DNA of 64,000 nucleotides from VAZQ01 sp963725065 (GTDB lineage Bacteria > Pseudomonadota > Alphaproteobacteria > Rhizobiales > Xanthobacteraceae). The stretch covers positions 62,001 to 126,000 of the forward strand of contig CAVRXD010000042.1 of NCBI GenBank assembly GCA_963725065.1. The letters are read 5' to 3'. The notes below the pieces were generated by a model, which was not told where the DNA came from, did no database searches, and saw only the letters and a list, made by a program, of their open reading frames with translations. Made by a program: the position numbers and the translations under genes. Shown here piece by piece: positions 54,606-63,827 of the stretch (positions are counted from its first letter, which is position 1; each line of letters begins with the position of its first letter).

Positions 54606-55717
54606 GCCGATACTCCCGCTTCCAGCGTCAGGTCGGAAAACCGCCCGGAATGGCTGAGCTCGCCGCCATATTGCGCGGACAGCACCATGGCCCGTTTGTA
54701 ATAGAGGCCGATATCGTGTTCCTCGGTATAGCCGATGGCACCATGCATCTGCAGCGCGCCGCGAACGATCTCCGAGGCCGAGCGCGAGGCACGTGCTTTT
54801 GCCGCCGAGATCATCGCCGGATGGTGCTCGCCCCTGTCGTAGGCGGCCAGCACCCGATAAACGAGAGAGCGATTGAGCTCGATATCGATGAAGGCGTTGA
54901 CGGCGCGGTGCTGGAGCACCTGGAAGCTTCCGATCGGCCGCCCGAACTGCTGCCGCAGCTTGATGTACTCGAGGGTGACATCGAGCGCCGCGGCGGCGAG
55001 GCCGACGAGCTCGACCGCGGCACCGAGAGTCAGAAACTCCTGCAATTGGGTGGCCAGCCGTCTTGCCTCCGCGCCGGTGGCGATCACCTGTTCCGCGGGG
55101 ACATGAACGCGGTCGAAGGTGAGCCGGCTCGCGGTGGATCCGTCGACATTGCGCTCGGTCACGACCGCGGCATCGCCGCGCGGGACCACCGCTACCACGG
55201 GCGGCGTCCCGGCATCGATCGCAACCAGGAAGGCCTCGGCCGAACCGCCATAGGCAACAAACGCGATGCTCCCGTCGAGCACGCCAGTCTTATGATCATA
55301 TTGGATGTTGGACGTACCGCCGCCATAGCGCCAGGCCGCCGCCGCGGTTGCTGGCACGATCAGGCGTGACCCGCGCAACAGATCGGCGAGCCCAGTTCCT
55401 GCGCGGGCGCTATCCGTGGCCCGCGACAGCGTCAGTGCCGCCGCAGCCGCCTCGAGGAGCGGCACCATGAGGAGCTGCCGGCCGGCCTGTTCGAGCGCAA
55501 GCGCGATATCGAAGGCGCCGAGCCCCTGCCCGCCCTGACCTTCCGCCACCACGGTCGTGACCCACTCCGACTTGATGATCTCGCGCCATGCGTCAGGGTC
55601 GATTTCCGCCGCAGCCGCCCGCAACATCCGCAGGCGCTTCGTTCCACCGTGATCGAGACACAGCCGGGTCGCGGTCTCGGCGAACAGCGTCTGCTGCTCG
55701 GTCAGCAACAAGTCCAA
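54602..55717 (-). CDS. Acyl-CoA dehydrogenase, small-subunit type
   Basis: 371 residues: MDLLLTEQQTLFAETATRLC start, middle domain SIAFVAYGGSAEAFLVAI, and C-terminal FGRPIGSFQVLQHRAVNAFIDIE and RGALQMHGAIGYTEEHDIGLYYKRA. The N-terminal half is shorter and less conserved than in classic ACADs, like the small subunit of heteromeric ACADs (PimD/FadE-pair type). The large partner is directly upstream. Overlaps the hydratase start by four bases. Confidence 0.88.
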   Translation of the reverse strand: MDLLLTEQQTLFAETATRLCLDHGGTKRLRMLRAAAAEIDPDAWREIIKSEWVTTVVAEGQGGQGLGAFDIALALEQAGRQLLMVPLLEAAAAALTLSRATDSARAGTGLADLLRGSRLIVPATAAAAWRYGGGTSNIQYDHKTGVLDGSIAFVAYGGSAEAFLVAIDAGTPPVVAVVPRGDAAVVTERNVDGSTASRLTFDRVHVPAEQVIATGAEARRLATQLQEFLTLGAAVELVGLAAAALDVTLEYIKLRQQFGRPIGSFQVLQHRAVNAFIDIELNRSLVYRVLAAYDRGEHHPAMISAAKARASRSASEIVRGALQMHGAIGYTEEHDIGLYYKRAMVLSAQYGGELSHSGRFSDLTLEAGVSA

Positions 55718-55778
55718 TTCAAATCCCTCTCATTCGCCTTCGCGGTGCGGAGACCCGTAAGCGTTTGACCCACGAGCA

Positions 55779-56960
55779 TCAGCTTGGCAGCCCCAGCACC
55801 CGCTTGGCGATGATGTTGCGCTGAATCTCGACCGCCCCGCTGCCGACGGTCACCCGGCGCATCTCGAACATCTCCGCCGCCGGATTGATGATTTGGTTGC
55901 CGACAGCCGTGTCGTCCGCCAGCGCACCATATCCCGCGGCCGCATCCACCAGCAGTTCGGACGCCCGCTGGCCAAGCTCGCCGCCGACGATCTTGATCAC
56001 CGGCGCCATCGAGAATGGCGCCCGCTTCTCGCCGTGCAGCGCGGCGGCGTGGCGGTAGTAGGCGGAAAACGCCATGAGATCGATCTCGAGCGCGGCCAGT
56101 TTGTGCAGGAATCCGGTCTCACGCGTGGCGCCGGTGAGCTCCGCCACCTGCCTGGCCTTGTTGAGCAGCACGGCGGCGTTGCGCGGATGGCCGGTGGTGA
56201 AGCGCTCGGACCCGAGTAGCCGGTTGGCAACCTTCCATCCGTCGTTGAGCTCCCCGAGCAGATTCTCCCGTGGCACGCGCACATCGACGAGGAATTCCTC
56301 GGCGAACTCGGCGTCACCCTTGATGGTCTGAATCGGCCGGACCGTGATCCCGGGGGATTTCAAGTCGATCAGCAGCATGCTGATCCCAGCATGGCGCGGC
56401 GTCGCGCTGCGGTCGGTGCGCACCAGCGCAAACATCCAGTCTGCGAAATGGCCATTGGTGGTCCACATCTTGTGGCCATTGACGACGAAGTGATCACCCT
56501 CGAGGTCGGCGCGCGTTTCCAGGCGCACGAGGTCCGAACCAGCGCCCGCCTCGGAATAGCCCTGGCACCAGGTGGTCTCGCCGGTGAGGATCGGCGGCAG
56601 GTGCTTGGCCTTCTGTTCCGGTGTGCCGGCGTCGATGATCAACGGACCGATGAAATTGAGGCCATGGGGATAGGGCGTAGGCGCGCCGACGCGGCTGATC
56701 TCCTCGAACAGGATGATCTGTTGCGTCAGCGTGGCGCCCATGCCGCCGTACTCCTTCGGCCAATGGGGTGCGATCCAGCCACGCTCATAGAGCTTGCGGT
56801 GCCAAGGCTTGAGCTCGGGCGGATCGATGCGGGTGGACCGATTGCACAGATCCGCGGGAAGATTTTCCCCGATCCATTCGCGCACCTCTTGGCGGAAGGC
56901 GCGGTCAGCCGGGTCGTCATCCACGAACAGCGTGGTGTTGTCCCAGGTTGGCAACGGCAT
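55779..56960 (-). CDS. Acyl-CoA dehydrogenase, large-subunit type
   Basis: 393 residues: RAFRQEVREWIGENLP start, WPKEYGGMGATLTQQ, WCQGYSEAGAGSDLVRLETRADL (FAD/substrate), VRVPRENLLGELNDGWKVAN and the C-terminal GSGAVEIQRNIIAKRVLGLP. This is the PimC-like large subunit of heteromeric ACADs and should pair with the following gene. It oxidises an acyl-CoA at the alpha-beta bond. Confidence 0.9.
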   Translation of the reverse strand: MPLPTWDNTTLFVDDDPADRAFRQEVREWIGENLPADLCNRSTRIDPPELKPWHRKLYERGWIAPHWPKEYGGMGATLTQQIILFEEISRVGAPTPYPHGLNFIGPLIIDAGTPEQKAKHLPPILTGETTWCQGYSEAGAGSDLVRLETRADLEGDHFVVNGHKMWTTNGHFADWMFALVRTDRSATPRHAGISMLLIDLKSPGITVRPIQTIKGDAEFAEEFLVDVRVPRENLLGELNDGWKVANRLLGSERFTTGHPRNAAVLLNKARQVAELTGATRETGFLHKLAALEIDLMAFSAYYRHAAALHGEKRAPFSMAPVIKIVGGELGQRASELLVDAAAGYGALADDTAVGNQIINPAAEMFEMRRVTVGSGAVEIQRNIIAKRVLGLPS

Positions 56961-56964
56961 GCGG

Positions 56965-57822
56965 TCAGGTCCTCAACGTCGCACGGCCGTTGCTGAGCAC
57001 GATCTCGTCCCGTGCGGCCACCCGGCACTGGAACGAGATGTGCTCACGCTCCTGCCAGATTTCGGTCCGGATGGTCTCGCCGGGAAAGACCGGCCGCGAG
57101 AACCGCGCCTCGATGCTGTTCAACCGCTCCGGCCGGTAGTCGGCGCAGGTTCGCAGGATCGCGTGCGCCGCCACGCCGAAGCTTGCCGCGCCGTGGAGAA
57201 TGGGCCGATCGAAGCCGGCGACCTTGGCGCGCGCGGGATCGGCATGCAGCGGGTTCTCATCGCCATTGAGGCGGTAGAGCAGTGCAAGATTGGGAGGCGT
57301 CGGCAGATCGCAGACCTGCCCCGGCGCCGTCTGCGGCACCGCCGGCGGCACCGGCGTCTCGGTGACCTTGCCGCCGAAGCCACCGTGCTTGCGCGCGAAC
57401 GTGCTGCTGTCCACGGTGGCGACGACGGTCCCGTCCTCGGCGATCAGGTCGCGCGTATTCTGGATGATCGCGGCGTTGCCGGCCCCCTTGTCGATGACCT
57501 CCCTGATGCGCGGCCGGCTCAGGAGCTTGTCCTCAACGGCCAAGGGACGATGCAGCACCACCTTGATGTCGCCCGCCACTACGAGGCGATCGTCGACGCC
57601 GAAAGCCGGGTCAGTCATGCGGCCGGGCCAGCCCAGCACCACCGCCATGGTGGGGAATGCTTCGAGCCCGGCGCGCTCGTACACGAACTTGAGCTCACCC
57701 GGATCGGCCGGATTCATGCCCAGCCCGATGCCGAGCGCATAGATGATGCAGTCGCGCTCGCCGTAGCGCACGGGAATGTCGGCCGGCCGGTGGGCCATGA
57801 TCCGTTCGTAGTTCAACGCCAT
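56965..57822 (-). CDS. MaoC-family (double hotdog) enoyl-CoA hydratase
   Basis: 285 residues. The hydratase-2 motif is YRLNGDENPLHADPARAKVAGFDRPILHG (Asp and His catalytic), in the second hotdog half; the first half (MALNYERIMAHRPADIPVRYGERDCIIYALGIG) matches the peroxisomal multifunctional enzyme type 2 form. It hydrates 2-enoyl-CoA to (R)-3-hydroxyacyl-CoA. The operon also has a crotonase-type hydratase, so two stereochemical routes or two chain stages may exist. Confidence 0.88.
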   Translation of the reverse strand: MALNYERIMAHRPADIPVRYGERDCIIYALGIGLGMNPADPGELKFVYERAGLEAFPTMAVVLGWPGRMTDPAFGVDDRLVVAGDIKVVLHRPLAVEDKLLSRPRIREVIDKGAGNAAIIQNTRDLIAEDGTVVATVDSSTFARKHGGFGGKVTETPVPPAVPQTAPGQVCDLPTPPNLALLYRLNGDENPLHADPARAKVAGFDRPILHGAASFGVAAHAILRTCADYRPERLNSIEARFSRPVFPGETIRTEIWQEREHISFQCRVAARDEIVLSNGRATLRT

Positions 57823-57852
57823 TTCATTCTCGAGGTTCGCGGTGATCTGCGG

Positions 57853-58851
57853 TCATTGCTCCAGCTTCGCGCCGGAAATGTCGACGAGGAGCTTGCCCTT
57901 CTTCTGATCCTCCACGATGAACTTCGCAAACGCCTCGCTGCTGTCGCCGACCGGCTCGAAGCCCTTGGATATCAGATACTGCTCGGCAAAATCCGGACTC
58001 TTCACGATGGCGGAAAATTCAGCGTTGAGTTTCTTCACGATGTCGGCCGGCGTCCCTTTCGGTGCGAACATGCCGAACCAGGTCTCGAACGCAGACTGGT
58101 CGGGTGACAAGCCGCTCTCTGCGAACGACGGGACATTCGGAACCAGGGGACTGCGGGTCGATCCCGGGACCAACAGCCCCTTGACCTCGCCTTCGTTGAT
58201 CTGCCGCGCGATATCGGGATTGCCGATGATCAGGTAGAGGAGCTGTATGTCGCCTGATTTGAACGCCAGCATCGCGTCGGACGCACCCTTATAGGGAATG
58301 TGCGCCATCTTCGCGCCGGTCTCGTGCTTGATCCACTCGACCACCAGGTGGGTATCACCGCCTACGCCGAAGGAGCCGAAGTTGAGCTTCTCCGGGTTTC
58401 GTTTCGAATAAGCAACCAGTTCCTTGAAATCGCTCACCGGCACGTTCTTGTTGAGGATGAGGACCTGGTGCGCGAAAGCGAGATTGGTGATCGGCTCGAA
58501 ATCCTTGATCGGATCGTAGGAGAGATTTTTGTAGAGCGCAGGATTGATCGAGACCGAGCTGCGCGAAAGCAGGCAGATCGTGGAGCCGTCCGGCGGCGCC
58601 GCCTTGCAGGCATTGGCAGCGATGATCGTATTTGCGCCGGCGCGGCTCTCCACCACGAAGCCATAGGGATTGCGCTGCTCGAATGCCCGCCCGAGCGCGC
58701 GCACCATCACATCGATTGCGCCGCCCGGCGCCAGCGGGATGATGACCCGGATGGGAGCCGAGGGATAACTCGTTTGCGTAAGGGCCGTGCCGCCAAGGAC
58801 GCTTATCGCGCCCGCGAGCACTGCAAGACCCAAGAGCTTTCGAACCGGCAT
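57853..58851 (-). CDS. TctC/Bug-family substrate-binding protein
   Basis: 332 residues, signal peptide near LGGTALTQ. Motifs: YPSAPIRVIIPLAPGGAIDVMVRAL, FVVESRAGANTIIAANACKAAPPDGST and MAHIPYKGASDAMLAFKSGDIQLLYLI. Part of the minus-strand catabolic run, 30 bp ahead of the hydratase gene. Confidence 0.92.
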   Translation of the reverse strand: MPVRKLLGLAVLAGAISVLGGTALTQTSYPSAPIRVIIPLAPGGAIDVMVRALGRAFEQRNPYGFVVESRAGANTIIAANACKAAPPDGSTICLLSRSSVSINPALYKNLSYDPIKDFEPITNLAFAHQVLILNKNVPVSDFKELVAYSKRNPEKLNFGSFGVGGDTHLVVEWIKHETGAKMAHIPYKGASDAMLAFKSGDIQLLYLIIGNPDIARQINEGEVKGLLVPGSTRSPLVPNVPSFAESGLSPDQSAFETWFGMFAPKGTPADIVKKLNAEFSAIVKSPDFAEQYLISKGFEPVGDSSEAFAKFIVEDQKKGKLLVDISGAKLEQ

Positions 58852-58907
58852 CGACGCATCCTCCAGCGTGTCGTCCCTTGTCTTTTTCTGCAGTTTGGTG
58901 GCTTCGG

Positions 58908-58933
58908 GATCGCCGGGTCAAGCCCGCGGGTGA
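58908..58933. repeat. Dispersed palindromic intergenic repeat, copy 3
   Basis: GATCGCCGGGTCAAGCCCGC, then GGGTGAC, shares the CGGGTCAAGCCCG core with the copies at 13387-13416 and 38341-38370. It lies between the acyl-CoA synthetase and TctC genes. Confidence 0.55.
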
Positions 58934-58963
58934 CGGCACCGGCACAACCTGAAAGAACAGACG

Positions 58964-60835
58964 TCAGGCCATCCATTGCACGACATAGGCGAACGCGAAC
59001 GCCTTCATGCATTCGTGGATGCGGTCCTCGATGTCGCGCCGTGCGGCCGCCGGGCCGGCCGCCGTGATCAGCGCCACGTTGCCCTTGACCGGATCCGCGA
59101 CGATGTCGACCGAAAGCTTGCCATCCGCGACGTTTGCCAGCACGTCGCGGAACGCACGGCGCGCAGCGTCACGGCGCAACTCGGCCTTGGCCGGTTTCTG
59201 CACGTCGGTCAGCGGCATGGCCTCGAGGATGATGATCTCCTTCGGCGCGGCGGCGCGTTCCGGGATGTGGCGCTGTGCGAAATCGCCGAGGTCGTTTGCG
59301 CTTGTACGCGCTCCCGACACGAGTTGGACATAAGCGACCGGCAATTCGCCGGCATAGGCGTCGGGCTTGCTCACCGCGGCGGCCAGCAGCACATCGGGAT
59401 GCTTGAGCAAGGTCTCCTCGATCACCGATGGGTCGATATTGTGTCCGCCGCGGATGATGACGTCCTTGACCCGGCCGGTGAGCCACAGGTAGCCGTCGGC
59501 GTCAAAGCGCCCGAGATCGCCGGAGTTGAACCAGCCGTCGCGCGTAAACACGCCTTCATTGTATTTCGGCTCGAGATAGCCCGGAGTGACGCTCGGCCCC
59601 TTTACGACCACCACGCCGATTTCATCGACTCCACATTCGCGCTTGATCAGGTCGTCTTCGAGCTCGACGGTCTTGACCTGCGTGTAGGGCAACCGGATGC
59701 CGGGCGAGCCATACTTGGGGTCCCCGTCGCGCGGCGCCTGCGTCACGTTCTGGGTGTATTCGGTGGCGCCGTACGTCAGGAGCACGCGCACACCGATCAA
59801 CTTCTCGATCTGCCGCGCAACCTCGGCCGGGAACGCGGTCGAGCCGGTACACGCGTAATTGCGCAACGTGCCGAGCTGCTCGCCGTGCGGCCCGTTCTTG
59901 GCAAGCTGGGCCAGCGTCGTCGGCACGCCGGAAAAGAGGGTAATCCCGAACTTGTCCACGAACCTCCAGTAATTGTCGATAAAGCGCTTGTCGCGGGCGC
60001 CGAGCGGCGAGGGAATGACGATCGACATGCCGTGCGCGATGGGGAAATAGCCGCGCCCAAAAATGCCTGCGATGTGGAACATGGGATAATCGGCGAAGAT
60101 GACATCGTCGCTGGTGTGCGCCATGACGACCGCGTTGGCCCAGCACTTGTAGGCAAAGCCCCGGTGCGTGAGCCGCACCAGCTTGGGCGATCCCGTCGTT
60201 CCGCCGGAATGCACATAGGCGGCAACGTGGTCGGGCTCGACCTTGCGCTGGAACAGCAGACGATCGCCGGGCTGGCATGCGGCGAGCGTGTCGAAGTCCG
60301 TTTCCGGCATGAGCTTTCCGCCCGGCCCGGGCACCGTGAGAATGCGCACCGCGGACGAAATTTCGGCGCCGATCGCCTGCAGGTTCTCCCAGATCTCATA
60401 GCCGGGGGTCGGCCCGAGCGTCACGATGGCTTTCGGCCTGGTCGCGCGCACGAGTTCGGCCAGCAGTTCCGGCTTGAGCATCCAGTTGACGCCGCAGGCG
60501 ATGCCTGCTCCGACCGCTCCCAGCATCGCGACATAGAGCTGCGGCAGCGTCGGCAGCACATACATCACCACGTCGTCCGCCGACACGCCGAGCGAGTGGA
60601 ATAGATTGGCCGCCTGGATGGCGCGCGATTGCAGCTCGCGATAGCGGAGCAAGGTCGGCTCGGAGTCCGGATTGCCGTCGGCGATGTAACGAATGGCAAT
60701 CTTGTCCGGATCGAGCATGCATCCGCGGGCAATCCAGTCGTTCAGATCCCACGAGAACACCCGTTGGTCGAGCGGCACGCGCTCGAGCTCTTCGACATCT
60801 TGCAATGTTCGAAGCGGCGCGTAGCTCATCTGCAT
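58964..60835 (-). CDS. AMP-dependent acyl-CoA synthetase (long form)
   Basis: 623 residues from MQMSYAPLRTLQDVEELERV (start could be two codons later). ANL superfamily motifs: P-loop AAYVHSGGTTGSPKLVRLTHRG, LLTYGATEYTQN, and YLWLTGRVKDVIIRGGHNIDPSVIEETL; the C-terminal Lys region is DVQKPAKAELRRD. It activates a carboxylic acid to its CoA ester. As the first gene of the minus-strand run it probably starts the pathway. The N-terminal ~40 residues and length exceed the smaller ligase at 62158. Confidence 0.9.
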   Translation of the reverse strand: MQMSYAPLRTLQDVEELERVPLDQRVFSWDLNDWIARGCMLDPDKIAIRYIADGNPDSEPTLLRYRELQSRAIQAANLFHSLGVSADDVVMYVLPTLPQLYVAMLGAVGAGIACGVNWMLKPELLAELVRATRPKAIVTLGPTPGYEIWENLQAIGAEISSAVRILTVPGPGGKLMPETDFDTLAACQPGDRLLFQRKVEPDHVAAYVHSGGTTGSPKLVRLTHRGFAYKCWANAVVMAHTSDDVIFADYPMFHIAGIFGRGYFPIAHGMSIVIPSPLGARDKRFIDNYWRFVDKFGITLFSGVPTTLAQLAKNGPHGEQLGTLRNYACTGSTAFPAEVARQIEKLIGVRVLLTYGATEYTQNVTQAPRDGDPKYGSPGIRLPYTQVKTVELEDDLIKRECGVDEIGVVVVKGPSVTPGYLEPKYNEGVFTRDGWFNSGDLGRFDADGYLWLTGRVKDVIIRGGHNIDPSVIEETLLKHPDVLLAAAVSKPDAYAGELPVAYVQLVSGARTSANDLGDFAQRHIPERAAAPKEIIILEAMPLTDVQKPAKAELRRDAARRAFRDVLANVADGKLSVDIVADPVKGNVALITAAGPAAARRDIEDRIHECMKAFAFAYVVQWMA

Positions 60836-61096
60836 TGACGTTCCATCCTGAATGCCACCTCGGCCATTACGTTCGTTTTACGCAAGCCGCTCGTCCACGC
60901 GTCACCGTGGCACGACGAAAACCCGCTTGCCAGCCCGCGACGCGGAGGCTCGCCGCATCGAATGCGCGACCGGACCAAGGGAGATCGTCCACCCTACAAC
61001 CGAGAGTTCTTGCGCGCGCGCCGCCTCGCCGCGCGTGGATTGTCTCGATTTGGCGCAGTATCGCAACTATGCTGGTCCGCCTAGGGAGACGACATC

Positions 61097-62087
61097 ATGA
61101 AAACCATCGTTTGTTTGGCCGCCGGGTGCGCGGCGTTGATGCTCGCGGACGCGAGCCACGCCCAGAACGCGCCGGGCGGGGCTACGTCCGAGCTATCCGA
61201 CCCGACAAGTCCGCATCATCGTGCCCTACCCGGCCGGCGGCCCCACCGACGTGATGGCGCGCCTCGTCGCACAGCACCTGACCGAGGGGCTCGGCCAGAA
61301 CTTCTTCGTCGAAAACCTCACGGGCGCGAGCGGCGTGGTCGGCACCGGCACGGCGGCGAATTCCCCCGGCGACGGGCACACCATCCTGTTCGTGACCAAC
61401 GACTTCGCCGTCGCGCCGACCGTGTCGAGCAAAGTGCCGTACGATGCGGTGAAGAGCTTCGCCCCCGTGACCATCGCCGCCGCCTCGCCGCAAGTGGTCG
61501 TGGTGCACCCTTCGTTTCCTGCCAAGACAATGCGGGAGCTCATCGCGGTCGCCAAAGCCAGTCCGGGCAAATACAACTATGCCTCGCTCGGCGTCGGCTT
61601 CGGGCAGTTGTCCAGCGAACGCCTGTTTCGCCTCGGCCTTGGGCTCGACGTCGTGCGGGTCCCGTTCCCGGGCGCATCGCCGATCATCACCTCGACGCTG
61701 GCGGGCCACACACCGATTGCGTTCCTCGGCCTGCCGCCGGCCGCTCCCCATATCAAGGAAGGAACGTTGCGCGCGCTCGCCGTCACCAGCCCCAGGCGCT
61801 CGCCCGTCTTTCCCGATGTGCCGACCATGGACGAGTCCGGCGTTCCCGACCAACAGTCCGAGCTGATCATCGGCGTTCTGGTGCCGGCGGCGACGCCAAA
61901 GCCGATCGTCGACCTGCTGCAACGCCAAATCGCGCGCATCGTCGCATTGCCGGACGTAAAGGGGCGGCTCGACGCACTCGGCTTTGCGGCGGTCGCGAGC
62001 ACCCCCGAAGCCTACGCGGCACAGATCAAGGCGGACATCGAGACCTGGAGCAAGGTCGTGCGCGAGGCCAATATCAAAGTCGAATGA
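61097..62087 (+). pseudogene. TctC/Bug-family substrate-binding protein, frameshifted
   Basis: The signal peptide (MKTIVCLAAGCAALMLADAS, cleavage near HAQN) is in one frame and the rest in another: from about 61193 the family start YPTRQVRIIVPYPAGGPTDVMARL reads in the second frame. One surplus base in GAGCTATCC explains it; the corrected length is 329 residues. The body is intact (FVENLTGASGVVGTGTAANS, VPFPGASPIITSTLAGHT). Confidence 0.85.
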
Positions 62088-62157
62088 GCACTGTCATCTC
62101 GCCAATCCCAGACGCCCTTTGCTCACGGCTAACCCGTATCGCTTGGACGAGGATGCA

Positions 62158-63726
62158 ATGCACGACACACCGGTGGTGCTCGGTGACGTCATCGAGCGCA
62201 ACGCCCGCTATTTTCCGGGAAAGACCGCTGTCATCTTCGAGGACCGGCGCGTCACCTTTTCGCAGTTCGCGGCGCGCGTGCGCAGGTTCGCCAATGCGCT
62301 TGCCGGACGCGGCCTGCAGCGCCAGGCACGGTTTGCCGTGCTTGCGCAAAACTGTCTCGAATATTTCGAGGCGGTCGGCGCCGCGGAACGGGCGGGCTTC
62401 ATCGCGGTGACGCTGAACTGGCGGTTGTCGCCGCAGGAACTCGGTCAGATCCTCGACGACTGCACGCCGACGGTGTTGGTTTTCGAGGCGCAGTTCACCT
62501 CCCAGGTGGAAAGCCTGCGGCAGCAAGGCAGCAGCATCGAGCGCTTCATCGTCATCGGGCCCGCCACCGACTGGGCCGAGAGCTATGAAGACGTTCTCAC
62601 CGCGGCTCCGGATACGCCGCCGGCGCTGCGGCCGGAGCCGGATGACGGCGTCTATCTCATCTATACCAGCGGGACCACCGGCAAGCCGAAGGGCGTTCTG
62701 CTCAGCCACCGCGCGATCCTGTCGGCGGCCATCGGCATCTCGTGGGAGCAGGGCGTGCGCCCATCCGACCGGATGCTGATCGTGATGCCGCTGTTTCACA
62801 TCGGCGCAAAGATCAACCAGCTTTCCAATATGGTGCTGGCCACGACGATCATCCTGCACCGCGCCTTCGACCCGGCCGCCGTGTTGCGCTGCATCGAGGA
62901 GGAGCACATCACCTGCGCGCACCTGGCGCCGATCATGGTGCGCGGCCTGCTCGATGACCCCGCGCTCGGGCGCTGGCGCAAGGATTCGCTGCGCAGCATC
63001 CAATACGCCTCCGCGCCGATGGCGGTCGCGCTGCTGCAGGAGGCGATGGCGGCGTTCGGTCCGATCTTCACCCAGGTCTACGGCATGACCGAGTGCGTCG
63101 TCGGCACCATCCTGCATGCGCATGAACATCGCCCGGACGGCGATGCCGCGCAGGCGCGTCGGCTCGCGTCGGCCGGACAGCCGTTCTTCGACCACGCCAT
63201 CCGCGTGGCCCGTCCCGATGGCTCGGACTGCGCGCCGGAGGAGATCGGCGATATTCTCATTCGGGGTCCCAGCCTGATGACGGGGTATTGGAACAACAGC
63301 GCGGCGACGGTCGAGGCGTTGCGCGACGGCTGGATGCATACCGGCGACGTTGGCTTCTTCGATTCCGAGGCGTTTCTCTTCATCGTCGACCGCAAGAAGG
63401 ACATGATCGTTTCGGGCGGCGAGAACATCTATTCGCGCGAAGTGGAGGAGGCGCTGCTGGCGCATCCGGCGGTGCTGCAGGCGGCCGTCATCGGCGTTCC
63501 CGATCGCCGCTGGGGCGAGTCGGTGAAGGCCTGCATCGTGCTGCGCCCGGCCTGCGCCGCCGGCGAGGACGAACTCATCCAGCACTGCCGCGCCCTGATC
63601 GCGAGCTACAAGAAGCCGCGCAGCATCGATTTCGTCGATGCCCTGCCCCGCCTGTTCAATGGAAAGATCGACAAGAAGCAGTTGCGTGCGCGCTATTGGC
63701 AGGACCAGGAGCGACAGGTGTCCTGA
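62158..63726 (+). CDS. AMP-dependent acyl-CoA synthetase
   Basis: 522 residues from MHDTPVVLGDVIERNARYFP, GAGGAT upstream. ANL motifs: LIYTSGTTGKPKGVLLSHRA, VYGMTECVVG, GWMHTGDVGFFDSEAFLFIVDRKKDMIVSGGENIYSREVEEAL, and the catalytic Lys in NGKIDKKQLR. It activates a fatty or aromatic acid; the substrate is not readable. It lies 70 bp after the frameshifted TctC gene on the plus strand. Confidence 0.93.
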   Translation: MHDTPVVLGDVIERNARYFPGKTAVIFEDRRVTFSQFAARVRRFANALAGRGLQRQARFAVLAQNCLEYFEAVGAAERAGFIAVTLNWRLSPQELGQILDDCTPTVLVFEAQFTSQVESLRQQGSSIERFIVIGPATDWAESYEDVLTAAPDTPPALRPEPDDGVYLIYTSGTTGKPKGVLLSHRAILSAAIGISWEQGVRPSDRMLIVMPLFHIGAKINQLSNMVLATTIILHRAFDPAAVLRCIEEEHITCAHLAPIMVRGLLDDPALGRWRKDSLRSIQYASAPMAVALLQEAMAAFGPIFTQVYGMTECVVGTILHAHEHRPDGDAAQARRLASAGQPFFDHAIRVARPDGSDCAPEEIGDILIRGPSLMTGYWNNSAATVEALRDGWMHTGDVGFFDSEAFLFIVDRKKDMIVSGGENIYSREVEEALLAHPAVLQAAVIGVPDRRWGESVKACIVLRPACAAGEDELIQHCRALIASYKKPRSIDFVDALPRLFNGKIDKKQLRARYWQDQERQVS

Positions 63727-63827
63727 ACCTCCTCGCCGCCCGCGGCAACATATTCGCCCCCGCTCCTTGCCCCCGCCGCATCTCCGCCGCTAGATTTCAG
63801 CGCGAGCAAACCCGGTCGGAGGCGATC

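Noticed and set aside
58803..59012. Short minus-strand frame with RGLDPAIP
   Set aside because: Also a translation of the repeat at 58908-58933.
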